64,000 bases of DNA, from positions 1,463,684 to 1,527,683 of the forward strand of contig NW_011887292.1 of the NCBI RefSeq assembly GCF_000151315.2. The letters are read 5' to 3'. Shown one piece after another: positions 55,323 to 64,000 of this stretch. A program made the position numbers and the translations under genes. Numbering within the stretch: position 1 is the first letter of the stretch; every line of letters begins with the position of its first letter. A model generated the notes under the pieces. That model ran no database searches. It was given only the letters and a program-made list of their open reading frames with translations, and was not told the origin of the DNA. The DNA is from Capsaspora owczarzaki ATCC 30864 (taxonomy: Eukaryota; Opisthokonta; Filasterea).

Positions 55323-56131
55323 CTATGCAGATGGCAACCACCCAAGGCGATGCTCAGATGCCGCATAGTTCAACGGACTTGCACCACCAAGGAAGACGGG
55401 GAGACTGTCCGCCGGCACTTGGGCGCGGAGCTCTTTCTGCGAAACAAAGTGGATCTTCTGGATGGTCTTTTTGCTGAGGAGCGATCGGACGGCGTACCAG
55501 CATGCATTGAACATCCAGGGCGCATCGACCAGATAGCAAGCACCCAAGCGCTCCGGGTAGTAGCTGGAGAGCAACGAGAACATGTCGCGGGTCAACTGCA
55601 CATCATTGTTCGCCATCGAGTAACCGCGAAAGTCAATCACCAGGGTGAAGGCCTCGCTATTGGGAGCAACGCCATTGCCACTTGTTGTCAAAGGGTCTGC
55701 GGGTGCAAACAAGGCGTCGTTGTACGCCTTGGAGGAGGTGGCCGTCTCAACGAAAAGAACGACCATTCGCAAAAACTTTTGTGCGTCCGTCTTCTCTGGA
55801 AGATTTTTGGCAATCGAGAACACAATGATGGGCCGCCCGAGCTGATCGCGCTTGTGGAAAAACATGGTGCCCTTCACAAGCTCGCTTGCTACGTCGGCCG
55901 GCGTGGTCAAGTGAGGCCGAAACACATCATACCATGAAAAGAACTTTGAGTACATTTCTGTTGCGCGCCGACTGTCGTAATCGCGAGCGCGCAGAAAGCG
56001 CGTGAGCGTGGTGTCGTCCATAGGTGCATACTCGGGCTCGTACTTGGTTGGTAGCGCGCCGGCTGCGTGACTGTGGTGCTTGCCGTGATGCGGATGATGA
56101 TGTGAGTGATGCGAGTTATGCGAATGGGTGT

Positions 56132-56166
<35 letters not shown>

Positions 56167-58001
56167 TGGAAATCGCGCTCGTGTTGCTGTCGAAGCTGAA
56201 CGGCCGCTGTGCGCAGGGCCAACAGTGCATTCAATCGAACTTCTTCTTCCTTGGAGGGAGCCTCGGCATCGAAAAACTCGTCTTCATCGTCGTCCTCTTC
56301 GTCCAAGTCTCGCACGTCCGAGTCAAGCATGCGGGAACCGTCGGCCTCCAAATCAGCCGCTGCAGCATGGTCATCCTGACGAACACTGTCTGCCGAGGTG
56401 CGTCTTGGTAACGATGCATGTTGTAGCGACGCAGCAGAAGAGGAAGAAGAGGTCGCAGCACCTGCAGCGGAAGAAGAGGCAGATGACAAAGGAGCCACGA
56501 CAGCTGCAGAGGTGGAGGAGGCAGCAGCAGCAGCGGCGGCAGCGGCGGCGGCGGCGACAGAGGCGGCAGAGGCGGCAGAGGCGGAGGCGGCAGCAGCAGC
56601 AGCATTCTGCTGGTGACGTTGAGCATGTTGTTGTGGATCGTGGTGCTGATGCTGTTGTTGGGAATGCGGCTCGGCCATGTCGCTTCCACTCGTGCTACCT
56701 GGAGTATTCCGCCTTCGTGACGCAGCAGAGATGGAAAACTGCCGCATGCGCGCGCGATGGCGATTCTTCATGTCCTGGAGCTCGTCGTACTTTTCGGTGA
56801 GCAAGCCCAGTTCGACGCCCGTCTTTCGAAGCTCGCTGTGGATCTGATTCAGCGACTGCCGCTCGGGATCGTTTGCCAACCGCGTGGCCCATGTCGTTGA
56901 GAGCCGTTCGAGCGCACCATTCACGCCGTGGAACTTGCTCATGACGGCACCCGACGTTGCGGCGAACGTGTCGCTATGCCGCGTTAAGGCGTCGACATCG
57001 ACTGTTGCCTGGCCTTCGACAGCAGCCACATAGCTCGATGGCTTTGTAGACGCCTCAATGTCGCCAAGAGCCTGCAGCAGTTGGCCCGCGACGCCCAGCA
57101 GCGACTCAAACTGCGCGCGGAGTGCTTCTGGGTAGAGCGCCGGGTTGTCCTCATGCGGCGAGCTGCCATCGCGGCCAACAGCACCACCAGCTCCCCCTGC
57201 GCCTCCTCCAAGCAACAGAGACGCACTTTGTCCGCCCAGGCCTGTCGAGAAGGCGGTGGACGAGCTGGAGGCGGCCTGCGACCCGGCCGGCTGCGCGCTC
57301 ACAATCGCGCCGCTGGACGACGAGGCTGCAGCAGCTGCTGCCGTAGCGGCGGCGGCCACAGAGCCAGCTTGCTTGAGCGTCTGCAGGGCTTGGACCCACT
57401 GGACCCAGTCCGAGTCCGTATCGGTGCGCAGGTGGAAGGCCTGAACGAGATCGCGCAATATGATGAAGCGCGTTCGGTTTGGCTGCCGACCCGCCGAGCC
57501 TGCGTCCGCCGCGCCGCTGCCGCCCGTGCCGGTGCCTCCGTTTGCTGAAGCCGTCGGGCTTGGGCTCGTCAGACCGGCCTGGTGGGGTGCGGACGACGGC
57601 CCAGACGCAGACGCGGACGCGGACAACGGCCACAATGGAGCGGCATTGGACGCGTCGGCGCTGGGCGACATGGCCATCGCCTCGAGCGCGTGCTGCGGCT
57701 GACTAGGGTGGGCACTGTGAGGATGCGTCTGGTGCTGATGTTGGTTGGCGTGGTGGTGCGGGTCTGCTGGCCCTGATGCAAAGGCGATGGCTGGAACACC
57801 GCCGCCTTGGAGCTCAAGCACCGTCCCTGCTGCAGCCACGTTGATCGAGCCCCGGCAGCCCTTGCCGACATCGTTGCGAGACAGGTGGTACGACAGAATG
57901 CCAGAGCGGGAGAGGATAAAGTAGCGCTTCTGCCACCCGTCCACAAAGTTGGTCCACTTGAGCAGCGGGCCCGAAATGATGGCACCGCGCTCGTCCGTCA
58001 T
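55323..58001 (-). CDS. PH - coiled coil - FFAT - Sec14 (CRAL-TRIO) protein
   Basis: Intronless 892-residue protein predicted to move or sense lipid at ER-Golgi contacts. The start at 58001 (MTDERGAIISG) directly precedes the PH domain. The PH domain is OSBP/FAPP-type: GPLLKWTNFVDGWQKRYFIL, GILSYH, CRGSINVAAAGT, and after a His/Ser/Ala-rich insertion of about 105 residues (69-174) the closing strand and helix, RFIILRDLVQAFHLR and WVQWVQALQTL. In OSBP, FAPP and CERT such PH domains bind PI4P at the Golgi. A helical region (about 320-440) and polyalanine, Gln and His stretches follow. An acidic run DLDEEDDDEDEFFDAEA (EFFDAEA at 56259-56279, residues 575-581) is a near-consensus FFAT motif for VAP binding. 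The C-terminal 229 residues are CRAL-TRIO: TRFLRARDYDSRRATEMY, LGRPIIVFS, TLVIDFRGYSM and ACYLVDAPWMFNACW. OSBP and CERT end in ORD and START domains instead. Confidence 0.9.
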
Positions 58002-58230
58002 CGTTCGCCCTTCTTCTCCCCGCTTTCGACTGCAGTGAGGTTGGACAATGACAAAGGACAGGAAGAAGAAAGGACTGAACCATTGAATGACCAAAAAAAA
58101 AAACGATGGATGCACACCTCAGTCGCTCATTCAACTCGTGAACTGCTCGTCATTGAAAAACGCTGGTCAAGTTGGTTTTGTTGGTTTTGTATTGCGTGGA
58201 ACACGAACGCACAACAACAAAATGGCGGCA

Positions 58231-59753
58231 CTACATCTTGGCACCAAGCAAATCCGTCACAACACCACCGGTAAGCGACTCGGCAATCTCCTCGAGAGCA
58301 GTCTCAGCCTGCTCGCGGGTCAGCAGGGCGACCGTGCGGAAGAGCTTGAGTTGCGTGTCGTGCAGCGAGCGCTTCACTCCCGAGGTGCCGCTTGCAGTGA
58401 CTGGCAGCGCAAAGGTATAGGACATGGACGCGTGCTTGACAAAGATCTCGTCTTCCGGGTTGACGTACTCGAGTGGAACGCTGGCGTCGGGCTTGGAAAT
58501 GACAATGTTGGCGCGCTTTGGCTTGGCAGCAGGCTTCTTGCCTGACGCTGCGGCAGCGGCTGCAGACTCGGCCTCGACTTCGTCGTTGAGAAGCGGCAGG
58601 TCCTTGTACGCCTTCATGACAAACAGGTAGTGGGAAAAGTCGAATGCTTCGCCGTCCTCGAGCGCGAGCTTGATTTGCTGATGCAGCGAGGCGTGCAGCG
58701 GAGGCGCAAGTTGGAAGGGAATGTTAATAAAGCGCTCGTTGATAATCAGGCCGACATGGCCTTGGCTGCCTTCCAGAATCGGGGCGAGGCGAGTCGCCAT
58801 GTTGTTTGGTGCATTCGCGCACTTGGACAGCACATAGTGGCGTATTTGCTTGATGCAATCCAGTTCCTGTTCAAAAGAGTAAGGTCAGCAATGTACATCA
58901 ACAAACCAAGACAGAAACACACGCGCAGAGCAGAGGGCCCCCAAAAAACCCAAAAGCGTTGCCACCTTTCACACTCAAAAAAAAAAAAAAAAAAAAAAAA
59001 ACCCTCGCGTTGCCGAACGCCACATACCTTGTGTGTTTGCATATTAATCACGGACATGACACCGTAAATTTCGCCGTAGGCATCCACCACCTTGATGACG
59101 CTTCCAATGTCTTGCTGGGCAGCCTGTGCGAAGAATTGGACAAAACGAACCTGAGCTCGAACGGAAACCATTACATACAAAACCACGAGCGTAATCTGCA
59201 ACACATACCTGTGCCACAACAGTGTCGGCAATCTCTGACGTGTTGATGGTATTCACTCCAAGGAACCAGTGCTCCAAGATGGCCTTGATGCCGAAAAAGT
59301 CGGCTTCTTCGGGACCGACCGCGTCAAACTCGACCTGGATCTCTTCCTACCATCGCAATCCAAAAGTCGGGAACGAACAAACAATCCGCCATGGATGAGA
59401 ACCAGCGTTCCAATAATCCCTTTCTGTGGCAAAGTGCATCAAAAACAAGCCCAGTAGCACTGCTGTCGCGCAGCCCACCGCCGCAGGATCGAGAGCGAGC
59501 ATCTCTTCTTACGTCTGGTCCAACAAGCTCCTCCATGCCATCCTCATCGGCGCCATCGTCCTGACCATTGTCATCGTCGTCCTCGGCATCATCGTCGTCG
59601 TCGGCATTGTCAGCATCGTCCTCGTCTTCGCTCGCTTGGTCTGCGCTGGCCTTCTTGCCACGAGCACCTCGTGGAGCTGCAGCAGCGAGATCAGCGTGCT
59701 TTGCTCCAGCCGACGCTGCGGACGACTTTTGCTTGCCAGCGCCACCAACTGAG

Positions 59754-59784
<31 letters not shown>

Positions 59785-59989
59785 ACGACGACGACGACGA
59801 CGTCGAGGGAGCCGCGGCGGACGACGAGGAGCGCGTCGGTGCAGCATCAAACTCTGGCTCGCTGTCCGATGTGTGGTACCCAGCGTCGTCGTCCTCGTCC
59901 TTGGACGGGTTGCGTTTCGATGTGCGGGCCTTGGTGCGACGGCCTTCGTCGCTCTCCGATGCCGGGCGTTTCGTTGGTCGGGCAGACAT
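58231..59989 (-). CDS. BCCIP: BCCIP / Bcp1-family protein
   Basis: Homologue of BRCA2- and CDKN1A-interacting protein, in yeast Bcp1, a nuclear factor needed for 60S ribosome assembly and export. Four exons: 59513-59989, 59209-59346, 59028-59123 and 58231-58866, all phase 0 with GTAAGA or GTATGT donors; 448 residues. The N-terminal exon is disordered and acidic with a polyserine run and alternating Asp/Glu blocks, as in family members. The conserved domain starts EEIQVEFDAVGPEEADFFGI (DFHGIKxLL in relatives), continues with AAQQDIGSVIKVVDAYGEIY and LEGSQGHVGLIINERFINIP, and ends with FDFSHYLFVMKAYKDL and VNPEDEIFVKHASMSYTF. Intron 3 has a T run of about 23 nt on the sense strand. The stop codon is 230 nt from the start of the PH-Sec14 gene on the same strand. 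Confidence 0.93.
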
Positions 59990-60174
59990 GTGAGTGTAGC
60001 CAACAGGAACGCAAAAATGAAGTGAAATAGCAGACTGAGCTGGCGAGAGGTGAAATTTAATCAGAATACAACACACCCAAAAACACGCATACGACGAGCT
60101 CGCACAATGAATCTTGCAGGGAGATGGGTGAGGAAAAGGGGGAAAAGTTTGGCACACTGGCAACAAAAATGCGC

Positions 60175-62184
60175 TCATTTCTTGCCCTTGCCCTTCGCAG
60201 GGGCGGCGGCGGGAGCAGCTGCGGCTGCTGGTGCGGCCTTTGCGGGCTTCTTGGATGGCTTCTTGGCGGCTTTTACTCGAGGGGGCCGTGGGGTTTCACG
60301 CGAATCTGGGTGGAAGGCAACGTCGTATGCGGGCGGGGTCTGCGCGTAGAGAAGATACGAGTCGAGGGTGGTGGACTGCACAGACGACCAGACTTTGAAT
60401 GCAGTGAGGTCTGGTGTTCGCTTGACAGCAAAGCTGACCTTGCGAATCGTCTTGTCCATGTCAAACGCAAATCCTCGCGCAGTGACAGCTTCGGCGGCAA
60501 TGTCGGGCACGACATTGACGGTGAACGGGCCATGCTTGACCTGCTGGTCGGCAGCCACCTTCTCGTCGAGAAGTCGCTTGAGCGAGAGCTGGTGGCCAGC
60601 GCGGCCAATGGCAGCGTCGTGGGCAGCGGCAGTCAAACTGTCGTTGGCCTTTTCGAGCTGTCCGACAGTCAATCGTTGAGTCAGAACATCGATAGTTGCT
60701 TGTGTTTTGTGCACCGCCGAGCGAAGCGTGTGAATGCGTTCTCGCGTGGCAGGAGTCGCTGATGGCGACGCGGCCGCGCGCTGCGAGAGGGCAGTAATTG
60801 TCTTCCGCAAAGCGGCAAGGCGCAGATGCTGCGCCTTCAAGAGTTCTGAAAGCTCCCCTTCTTCGGCAGTTGCTTGGGCCGGGGACACTGAGCGGGCAAG
60901 AGGCCGAGGAGTGTGCAGCTCCAGCTCACGCAGACGCTCTGCAGTTGCCTTGGCGGACAGCCTGCCGGTGGCTGGATCAATCTCACTGGCCGTGTCGACG
61001 CTAAAATCAAGCGTCTTGTTGACAAGGTCAACACCAGCAAGGAAGGGCTCGGCGGTGACCGTCGCGCCAAAGCTGCTTGTTGTTGGCTTTGCGTCGTCCG
61101 CTACTTGTTGCAGCGCTTGGGCAGCTTGGCTCACTAGAGTGGGATCGAGAGGCTGGTTGCTGTCCTGCAGCTTGCCGGCTTTCAGCTCGGCAAGGAGAGT
61201 GGCAACCTCATCGTCATTGTAGAGGGAGCCGGCCTGAAGGCTTGTTTGGTCGATCGCCCGGAAAACCTCGACGGCAGTGTCCACAGCAAGAGCGCTGTCC
61301 GTTTGGGCAGCAGCGTACTGCGACTCGTTTGCTTGAGCTCTCCTTTCGGCCTGCTGCAGGAAGGCGAACGCGGCTTCGGCCGACACGTTCTGGTTGGTCG
61401 CACCGTGCTCGAGCATGGTATCGGGAGTTTGGCGATACTGCTGCTCGAGAAGAGCGTGTCGGACATCTTCCGGAGTGGGAATCGACTCGTCCTCGATCGA
61501 CTTGTCAATCTCAAAGTCGCTGATTCGGTTGATCTGGTCGATAATGAAAATGACCTCGGGCGAGAGGTTTTTATGCGACACGGCGGCTACTGCGCGCCGA
61601 TCGCTCGACTGGAGGTGCTTGCGACGGCTTTGCTCTTGGATCAGAGTGCGAACCACGGCGGCGTGCACCACTTCGGTCTGCGTGGGGAAGTGGCGAGCAG
61701 CGAGCACTTGGGCGAGCTGGGAGAGCGACTCAAACTGAGAGTCCGTCCACACGGACGGGATTTCAGCGGCGGCACCCGTTTCAGAAGCCACGGAGGCCAC
61801 AGGAACGGCGCGACGGCGGTTGGGCGAGGCGACCTGCTCGAGCGGGATGAGGAGGCGATCGAGCAAGGTCACAGCAGAGGCTCTGGTGGCACCACCACCG
61901 CCGCCAACACTACCACCACTACCACCAGCGGCAGCGGCAGCAACAGCCGCAGTGGAAGTCACGTACGATGCCGACGCAGCTGCCGAGAATGACGCCGGCC
62001 GGGCGAGCGACTAGCATGCGGCGAGAGAGAGATCTCGACATGTGCCGAGCGCTGCACGGTGCTTGTGTTGCTGCTAGTGCTAGTGCTGGTGTGGATGGCG
62101 CTGGGGCCATGCTCATCAGAGGGCCCGCGCTGAGGCCAGTCAGCGATGCAGCAGACGCACCGCCAGCGCGCAACAGCCGAGCAT
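60175..62184 (-). CDS. Unknown coiled-coil protein with Lys/Ala/Pro-rich tail
   Basis: Not recognised. The main open frame, 60175-62010, lacks an early ATG, so an upstream exon is needed. The best model is a 24-nt exon at 62161-62184 (MLGCCALA, donor GTGCGT) spliced to CATGCTAG at 62011, phase 0, giving 619 residues. Residues 10-50 are Ala/Gly-rich. Then come LLDRLLIPLEQVASPNRRR, helical segments such as FESLSQLAQVLAARHFPTQ and SPEVIFIIDQINRISDFEID, a coiled-coil-like region around TAERLRELELHTPRPLARS, and a better-ordered block GPFTVNVVPDIAAEAVTARG and TPDLTAFKVWSSV. The last 40 residues are histone-H1-like (KKPSKKPAKAAPAAAAA to KGKGKK). An overlapping frame at 61919-62197 (MLSSNARLLRAGG) looks like a presequence but cannot be joined in phase. 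Function unknown. Confidence 0.6.
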
Positions 62185-62220
62185 TGGAAGAAAGCATTGA
62201 AACAAAAAGCAGAGAGAGAG

Positions 62221-62252
<32 letters not shown>

Positions 62253-62430
62253 TTGAAGTTTTGGTCGAGTCAAAAAAAAAAAAAACCAATAACAATGGCT
62301 TTTATTCTATGATCAAGTTGATCAACACGATACAACGATCGTATTCGTGTCTTAGAAATCTAGTCCCAGTTCCTTCCAAGTTTGTTGCTGAGCAGTCCAA
62401 GTTTTGTTTTTTTGAATACTTTTCGAAACG
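62185..62430. promoter_or_regulatory. Divergent intergenic region upstream of U2AF35
   Basis: The 246-nt gap between diverging genes must hold both promoters. It contains an A run of about 30 nt at 62221-62250 and a second of about 13 nt at 62273-62285. Confidence 0.5.
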
Positions 62431-63514
62431 ATGGCTGAGTTTCTATCGTCCGTCCACGGCACTGAGAAAGACAAGTGAGTGCAAAAAAATTTGGTTGGCG
62501 GAGGGGGGGTTTGTATTTTGACGTTGTTCTTCATTACAACATGACTGAGTGAGCGAAGAAGTGTTGAGGGAGTGAAAGCGAGTGAATGAATATTGTGCGC
62601 AATGGAAAGGCAAAAAAAAAAAAAAAGCTGCGATCTAACGTTGCTTTGACGTCTTTGAACGTCGACCGACCATCGTCCATGCATCTCATCGCTCTGTCAT
62701 TCGTTTGTTTGTTTGTTTGCTTGCTTGCTTGCTGTTGTCCAGAGGCAACTGCTCGTTCTACTTCAAGATGGGCGCCTGCAGACACGGCGCGCGGTGCTCT
62801 CGCCTGCACATCAAGCCGACATTCTCGCCGACCATCCTGCTGCCCAACTTTTACAAGTCGCCGTACCCAAACCCCGCCAACCCAGAGTCCGGGCCGATCG
62901 ACCCGGAAACGATGCTAGCCTCACAGGACCACTTTGACGAATTCTACGAGGACGTCTTCACAGAGATGGAGGAAAAGTACGGCGCCGTCGAGGAGATGAA
63001 TGTCTGCGACAACCTTAGCGAGCACCTTGTTGGTAACACATACGTCAAGTTCCGACGAGAGGAAGACGCCGAACGTGCTGCCGAGGTAAATGAGCGAGAG
63101 ATAGCGAGAGGGGGGAGGGAGAGAAAAAGCGATATATCGTGCGTTGTGTTTTGTTTTTGCAATGTCTTTGTTGCTCACTTGCTTTGCTCTGTTGTCCCAT
63201 CCCTCTTCTTTTTCTTCTTCTTCTCTTCTTTTGCTCTCGCTGTTGCTCGACCTTTGCTGACATAGGACCTCAACAACAGATGGTTTGACGGCAGAGTCGT
63301 CTCTGCCGAGCTCTCCACCGTCACCGACTTTAACGAAGCGTGCTGCCGTCAGTATGACATTGGGCAGTGCAAGTTTGGCGGATTCTGCAACTTTATGCAT
63401 ATCAAGCCCATCTCGAAAGAGTTGCGGAGGGAAATTTATGGCCCGTCTCGGGATCACCGACGACGAGAGTCTTCTCGCTCTCGCTCGCGCTCGCGCTCGC
63501 CACGGCGGCGTTGA
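62431..63514 (+). CDS. U2AF1: U2AF small subunit (U2AF35), splicing factor
   Basis: Small subunit of U2 auxiliary factor, which recognises the AG of the 3' splice site with U2AF65. Exons 62431-62474, 62743-63085 and 63266-63514; donors GTGAGT and GTAAAT, acceptors TCCAG and CATAG; 211 residues (human 240). First CCCH zinc finger: CSFYFKMGACRHGARCSRLH; the Ser equivalent to human S34 is present. The UHM (atypical RRM) follows: HFDEFYEDVFTEMEEKYGAV, NVCDNLSEHLVGNTYVKF and NNRWFDGRVVSAELSTVTDF. Second finger: CCRQYDIGQCKFGGFCNFMH. The C-terminal RS domain is much shorter than in human (SSRSRSRSRSPRRR). Intron 1 contains (TTTG)/(TTGC) repeats in front of its acceptor. The N-terminus MAEFLSSVHGTEKDK matches MAEYLASIFGTEKDK-type starts. 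Confidence 0.96.
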
Positions 63515-63788
63515 TTTTTCAGTTTGAAGAGGGGAGGGGAGAGAAAGAGAGAGAGAGAGTGTGTGTGTGTGTGTGTGTTGTATGAAATGCTTGCCTGCTC
63601 GTATGCCTGTGTGTCTGTCGATTTTTGTGTTTGTTCCAATTCTGATTTTTTTTTTTTTCGTTGTTGTTGTTTAAAAAATTCTTCGTTTCTCGAGGCACTG
63701 TTCTCAGCATTCCAAAAACCTAGTCACAGCGATCAGTGTATCAAAATCTTTACTGAGCAATCCAAACCTGCACGAATCAACACGATCA

Positions 63789-64000
63789 TCAAAGCAGAGA
63801 GTCTTCCGAGGCCTCATCCTGCGATGGCACATCAGGAGTCGTCTCTTCGGCAGGGACTGCGTCGGGCAGCGGAGCTGATTCAGCGGCCGCATCGGTGACT
63901 GGGTTGGCATCAGGCTGAGCTTCGTCGGATGCCTGTTCTGGCAATGGCTCGGCTGCAATGGTAGAATCGGGAGCAATCTCGGGCGCGTCGGCTTGCTGAA
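63789..64000 (-). CDS. C-terminal part of an acidic protein (runs off the right edge)
   Basis: An open frame on the minus strand runs from the right edge to a TGA at 63789-63791, giving 70 residues with no start in the window. The text is Glu/Asp/Pro/Ala-rich (ADAPEIAPDST, AEPLPEQASDEAQPD, ETTPDVPSQDEASEDSLL) with GC-rich third positions like neighbouring genes. It looks like the disordered acidic end of a larger protein. No family can be named. The other frames here are less gene-like. Confidence 0.55.
   Translation of the reverse strand, partial: QQADAPEIAPDSTIAAEPLPEQASDEAQPDANPVTDAAAESAPLPDAVPAEETTPDVPSQDEASEDSLL

Noticed and set aside
61919-62197. Presequence-like frame MLSSNARLLRAGG as the N-terminus of the unknown gene
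   Set aside because: Attractive as a mitochondrial signal, but no donor in the needed phase joins it to the main frame. The 24-nt exon model fits GT-AG rules. Kept as an alternative only.
1-64000. Mobile elements or viral remnants
   Set aside because: I saw no reverse transcriptase, integrase, transposase or capsid motif and no paired long terminal or inverted repeats on either strand.

Overview
The window is nuclear DNA from a compact eukaryotic genome. Genes are a few hundred bases apart on both strands, most have 1 to 15 short GT-AG introns (about 70-450 nt), codons are GC-rich at the third position, and introns and gaps are full of long A/T homopolymers. The gene content is opisthokont: CABLES, CNOT11, APE2 with a GRF finger, a RAPGEF2/6-type Rap exchange factor, and an alpha-actinin/spectrin relative. 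With the polyglutamine-rich proteins, this suggests a unicellular holozoan, most like Capsaspora. That name is a judgement from memory and was not tested. I saw no tRNA, rRNA, CRISPR array or intact transposon.

Layout, left to right (strand). 0.5-3.5 kb: ribosomal protein eL20 (-) and Rab geranylgeranyltransferase beta (-). 3.9-13.4 kb: a 2,704-residue alpha-actinin/spectrin intermediate (+). 13.8-18.9 kb: a PPR-like mitochondrial protein (+) and CNOT11 (+). 18.9-21.5 kb: AP endonuclease 2 (-). 23.0-26.1 kb: a Gln-rich protein with 14-3-3-type sites (+). 27.9-33.3 kb: a mucin-like membrane receptor with discoidin-like and cadherin-like domains and a WW-ligand tail (+). 33.9-38.7 kb: CABLES (+) converging on TFIIE-beta (-). 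38.9-43.4 kb: a C2H2 protein (+) and a pyrimidine-nucleotide mitochondrial carrier (+). 43.5-48.5 kb: a Rap GEF with at least 15 exons (-). 50.3-51.8 kb: a LicD/fukutin-like protein (-). 52.9-55.0 kb: an SPFH-domain protein (+). 55.3-58.0 kb: a PH-FFAT-Sec14 protein (-). 58.2-62.2 kb: BCCIP (-) and an unknown protein with a basic tail (-). 62.4-63.5 kb: U2AF35 (+). At the right edge is the C-terminus of an acidic protein (-).

The genes do not form one pathway. Three architectures stand out. (1) One polypeptide has alpha-actinin ends and about 12 spectrin-type repeats in the middle, the form long postulated as the precursor of spectrin. (2) A lipid-transfer candidate carries an OSBP/FAPP-type PH domain and an FFAT motif like OSBP or CERT, but ends in a Sec14/CRAL-TRIO domain. 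(3) A dystroglycan-like receptor shares the window with a LicD-type protein, the fold of the enzymes that glycosylate dystroglycan in animals.

Exon boundaries were placed by hand from splice signals, phase continuity and remembered family sequences. Unsettled boundaries are marked in the entries.
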